DNA of 64,000 nucleotides from Bacteroidales bacterium (GTDB taxonomy: Bacteria > Bacteroidota > Bacteroidia > Bacteroidales > VadinHA17), in assembly GCA_029210565.1 (NCBI GenBank), contig JARGFQ010000006.1:62001-126000 (forward strand), read 5' to 3'. How positions within the stretch are numbered: position 1 is the stretch's first letter; each line of letters opens with the position of its first letter. Below the pieces are notes generated by a model. That model was given only the letters and a program-made list of their open reading frames with translations. It did no database searches and had not been told where the DNA came from. This document shows positions 61,507 to 64,000 of the stretch, in pieces. Made by a program: the position numbers and the translations under genes.

Positions 61507-61600
61507 TATTGGGAGCAGCAGCAGGGTAGTTTCCTCCGGCAGCGCGAATTCTGATATCCGGTAGCAGCAGGGCGGTTACGGGCAGGTGACCGCAGCTGCC
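61463..61600. repeat. 48-bp tandem copies at the PBP gene stop
   Basis: GGGAGCAACAGCAGGGCAGT starts at 61463, the near-identical GGGAGCAGCAGCAGGGTAGT at 61511, and a shortened third copy near 61559. Spacing is 48 nt. The first copy includes the end of the PBP gene and its stop codon; the array ends close to the convergent radA gene. Confidence 0.85.
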
Positions 61601-61631
61601 AGCATCCCGTTCCCAGGAGTGAACAGTTATT

Positions 61632-62984
61632 TCAGGAGAAGAGCAGCCTGACGAGACCCTCCACCTTGTAAACCTTTGATATCTGCACTCCGGGTTGTTC
61701 CCTGATGCTTTTGTGGTAACCCGAGATCACTATCTGTTCAAAACCCATCCGTGAGGCTTCCATGATCCGTTGCTCTATCCGTGCCACCGGTCTGATCTCG
61801 CCTGAGAGTCCTACCTCTCCTGCAAATGCCGTGTGCTGTCCGACGGGTGCGTCGAGGCTGGAGGAGAGTACCGAGCTTACGACTGCCAGGTCGATGGCAG
61901 GGTCGCTGACCTTCAGTCCGCCGGCAATGTTCAGGAAGACATCCTTGACTGCAAGTCTGAACCCGGCTCTTTTCTCTAGCACGGCCAGGAGCATGTTCAG
62001 CCTGCGAGTGTCAAAGCCGGTGGTGCTTCTCTGCGGAGTGCCGTAGACGGCGCTGCTGACCAGCGCCTGTGTCTCTATCATGAATGGTCTGAGGCCGTCG
62101 ACGGTGGCGGCGATGGAGACACCGCTGGCAGGATCGCGGTCTCGGCGAATGAACAGCTCCGATGGGTCTGTCACCTCACGGAGTCCCCCGGAGCCCATCT
62201 CGAAGATGCCTATCTCGGCCGTGGAGCCGAAACGGTTCTTGACGGGCCTCAGTATCCGGAAGAGGTAGTTGCCGTCACCCTCGAACTGCAGTACCACGTC
62301 AACGATATGCTCAAGCACCTTTGGCCCGGCCAGTGAGCCGTCCTTGGTGATGTGCCCTATGAGTATCACAGGCACTCCTGACTCCTTGGCATATCGCAGC
62401 AGCATGGCGGCGCACTCTCTCACCTGTGACACTGACCCTGCTGATGATTCGAGCACGGAGGAGTTGAGAGTCTGTATGGAGTCGATTATCAGCAGCTCAG
62501 GCCTGATGGCTACTGCCTGTGCTATCATGCTCTCCAGCTCCGTCTCGTTGTAGATGAAACAGGCATCGTTTTTGCCTTCCAGTCTCTTCGCACGCAGCTT
62601 GACCTGTCCTTCGCTCTCCTCACCGGAGACGTAGAGCACTCTTCTTCCTTCGGTGGACAGGGCTATCTGCAGTGCGAGTGTCGACTTGCCTATGCCGGGC
62701 TCGCCACCCATGAGTATGAGTGATCCCCTGACCAACCCTCCTCCCAGTATGCGGTCTGTCTCACCTATTCCCGAAGTTATGCGGTCGCTCTCATTCACCT
62801 CTATGCCTGAGAGGAGCTCGGGCTTGCGCCGAGGGGCGTCCCTGGTGACGCCGGGGCCGGGGGAGAGGGTTATTAGCTCCTCACGGTAGGTGTTCCACTC
62901 CTTGCATGCGGGGCAGTGGCCTATCCATTTGGATGACTCTGCACCACAGTTCTGGCACACGTAGACAGTCTTGTTTTTTGCCAT
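61632..62984 (-). CDS. radA: DNA repair protein RadA (Sms)
   Basis: RadA is a RecA-like branch-migration ATPase of recombination. The 450-residue protein has an N-terminal zinc finger (YVCQNCGAESSKWIGHCPACKEW), Walker A GGEPGIGKSTLALQ, the RadA-specific VKNRFGSTAEIGIF (KNRFG motif) and a C-terminal Lon-protease-like domain (AFAGEVGLSGEIRPV). All signature parts are intact. It starts 46 nt after the partial membrane protein gene upstream on the same strand, so both are probably cotranscribed. Confidence 0.96.
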   Translation of the reverse strand: MAKNKTVYVCQNCGAESSKWIGHCPACKEWNTYREELITLSPGPGVTRDAPRRKPELLSGIEVNESDRITSGIGETDRILGGGLVRGSLILMGGEPGIGKSTLALQIALSTEGRRVLYVSGEESEGQVKLRAKRLEGKNDACFIYNETELESMIAQAVAIRPELLIIDSIQTLNSSVLESSAGSVSQVRECAAMLLRYAKESGVPVILIGHITKDGSLAGPKVLEHIVDVVLQFEGDGNYLFRILRPVKNRFGSTAEIGIFEMGSGGLREVTDPSELFIRRDRDPASGVSIAATVDGLRPFMIETQALVSSAVYGTPQRSTTGFDTRRLNMLLAVLEKRAGFRLAVKDVFLNIAGGLKVSDPAIDLAVVSSVLSSSLDAPVGQHTAFAGEVGLSGEIRPVARIEQRIMEASRMGFEQIVISGYHKSIREQPGVQISKVYKVEGLVRLLFS

Positions 62985-63030
62985 CGGGGAAAAGGATTAT
63001 GCAACAGGCAAATTTACTAAAAGGAGTGGA

Positions 63031-64000
63031 TCAGCTTGCCTTATCAATGATTGTTGAGGGTAAAATCTTTCCTCCTCTCCTTCCGAAGAGTGCAAAGAAG
63101 GATATTACGCCCAGGAGGGCGATGAATACAAGCTGCGACTCATGTGACAGAGTGGCAAAGGCCAGTCCCTCCTGCAGCGGGATGCCGTAGGCAACGAGGA
63201 GGCCCCTGGAGACTATCCAGTGAAAAGCCCCAAGGCCGCTCTGCACGGGTGCAGCCATGCCCAGGCTGCCCACTACAAGCACGAAGAGGGCGCCATCCAA
63301 CCCCATGCCCGCGGTGGAGTCGAGGCACAGGAGGGGGAAGTATGTCATCAGCAGGTAAACGACCCATAGAAGGAGAGTGTAAAGAATGAACTCCCACCTC
63401 TTCCTGAGCTTAGCTATCGACTTCAGCCCGTCTATGATACCGTCAGAAAACTGATACAGCATTTTGAAAAATGGTCTGTCGGAGAGCCTTTTCCTCAGTG
63501 TAAAGTAGAGAACTGTCACCAGTATCATCAGAACAAGCAGCAGCAAGGCGATCAGGGTCACGGAAAGGGCAGAGGATGAGAGCTTTGCGCTCAGGGGCGC
63601 AAAGATGCTTTCGGAGAGGAAGCTGCCCGTGGTGCTGCTGCCGGCTATCAGTGTGAGCGCAATCAGGGCCACCACCGTCAGCACATCGACAGTCCTCTCT
63701 ACCAGCATTGTTCCGACCAGCCTGTCGAAGGGTATCTTCTCGCGCTCACTCAGTGCGGCACATTTTGTCAGCTCTCCCAGCCGCGGGAAGATCAGGTTGG
63801 CAAGGTAGCCGGTGGCGACAGCATGGTAAACATTGATCAGCCGTCCCTTGTGTCCGAGGGGCTCAAGGAGCAGGGTCCACCTGTGTGCCCTGATAAAGAA
63901 GGAGAACAGGGTCATGACTGCGGCAGGCAGCAGCCACAGGTATTCAGCCTTGCGCAGTGTGGTCCACAGCTCACGGAACGAGATGTCGCGGAATGAGAGC
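63031..64000 (-). CDS. Lysylphosphatidylglycerol synthase-like membrane protein (partial, 5' end missing)
   Basis: The frame is open through the right edge. The codons between 64000 and the first ATG at 63915 read LSFRDISFRELWTTLRKAEYLWLLPAAV and continue naturally, so the true start lies outside. The visible part (322 residues) has about seven membrane helices and the UPF0104/LPG_synthase_TM motifs RAHRWTLLLEPLG, ATGYLANLIFPRLGELTKCAALS, VERTVDVLTVV and GLGAFHWIVSRGLL. Members act as flippase-like or lysyl-transferase membrane domains; without the missing parts the exact role is open. radA follows. Confidence 0.85.
   Translation of the reverse strand, partial: LSFRDISFRELWTTLRKAEYLWLLPAAVMTLFSFFIRAHRWTLLLEPLGHKGRLINVYHAVATGYLANLIFPRLGELTKCAALSEREKIPFDRLVGTMLVERTVDVLTVVALIALTLIAGSSTTGSFLSESIFAPLSAKLSSSALSVTLIALLLLVLMILVTVLYFTLRKRLSDRPFFKMLYQFSDGIIDGLKSIAKLRKRWEFILYTLLLWVVYLLMTYFPLLCLDSTAGMGLDGALFVLVVGSLGMAAPVQSGLGAFHWIVSRGLLVAYGIPLQEGLAFATLSHESQLVFIALLGVISFFALFGRRGGKILPSTIIDKAS

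Noticed and set aside
1..64000. tRNA, rRNA, integrase or insertion-sequence genes
   Set aside because: I looked for T-loop (GTTCGA) and transposase motifs on both strands and found none that are convincing. A tRNA scan would be the decisive check.

Overview
This window looks like a chromosome segment from a GC-rich Bacteroidota, most likely Bacteroidales-like. The evidence is a complete type IX secretion core (porP/sprF-like, gldK, gldL, gldM, gldN), a GldA-type ABC ATPase, the long three-domain form of IspG, DUF4296 and DUF5723 families, a TonB-dependent receptor with an N-terminal carboxypeptidase-like domain, and the Bacteroidota -7 promoter motif TAnnTTTG a short way upstream of many genes. 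I see no tRNA, rRNA, CRISPR array or intact insertion sequence.

Layout. 1-752 is the 5' part of a secreted beta-helix protein (minus strand, runs off the left edge). 1079-4269 holds an ABC exporter and a nucleotidyltransferase-family protein. 4725-10375 is housekeeping: cysS, ispG and rnr. 10514-12468 holds a PqqD-like protein overlapping an HPr-kinase-like/S26-peptidase fusion. This pair and the 1079-4269 pair share a 15-base promoter core at identical distance from their start codons, so they may form one split peptide-maturation/export system. 12498-16010 is a SWIM/SNF2 helicase. 16193-22365 is a methionine/SAM block (metH, metF, metK), with a SAM-II-like riboswitch in the metK leader. 22628-24876 is a more AT-rich accessory patch: an unknown exported protein and an AAA ATPase whose promoter carries a 14-bp operator-like repeat. 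25038-32637 has gldA, a universal stress protein, asnS, rpoN, a PAP2-like membrane protein, a glycosyltransferase and a radical SAM protein. 32721-37000 is a five-gene minus-strand operon (rbfA, methyltransferase, LolC/E-like permease, DUF4296 lipoprotein, amidohydrolase). 37384-49502 holds trpS, a GNAT-like protein, a TonB receptor, a DUF3352-like protein, a DUF5723 barrel, mlaFE-like genes and a mannose-1-phosphate guanylyltransferase. 49603-59054 is a minus-strand block of topA, a degenerate arginase-fold protein, porP and gldKLMN. 59167-64000 holds a class A PBP, radA and a partial flippase-like membrane protein.

Two non-genic patterns stand out. First, four genes on different loci (cysS, metF, the DUF5723 gene, gldK) carry the same hairpin in their leaders. 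Its arms covary, one mismatch position is kept, and it ends 29-32 nt before the start codon. This is a candidate undescribed cis-acting RNA. Second, at least seven gene 3' ends have been tandemly copied into the adjacent intergenic space (periods 37-73 bp, first copy containing the stop codon). Similar degenerate tandem repeats lie inside coding sequence (ispG, the nucleotidyltransferase, a glycosyltransferase). All start codons were reassessed; several of the longest possible starts overlap promoters or the riboswitch and were shortened.
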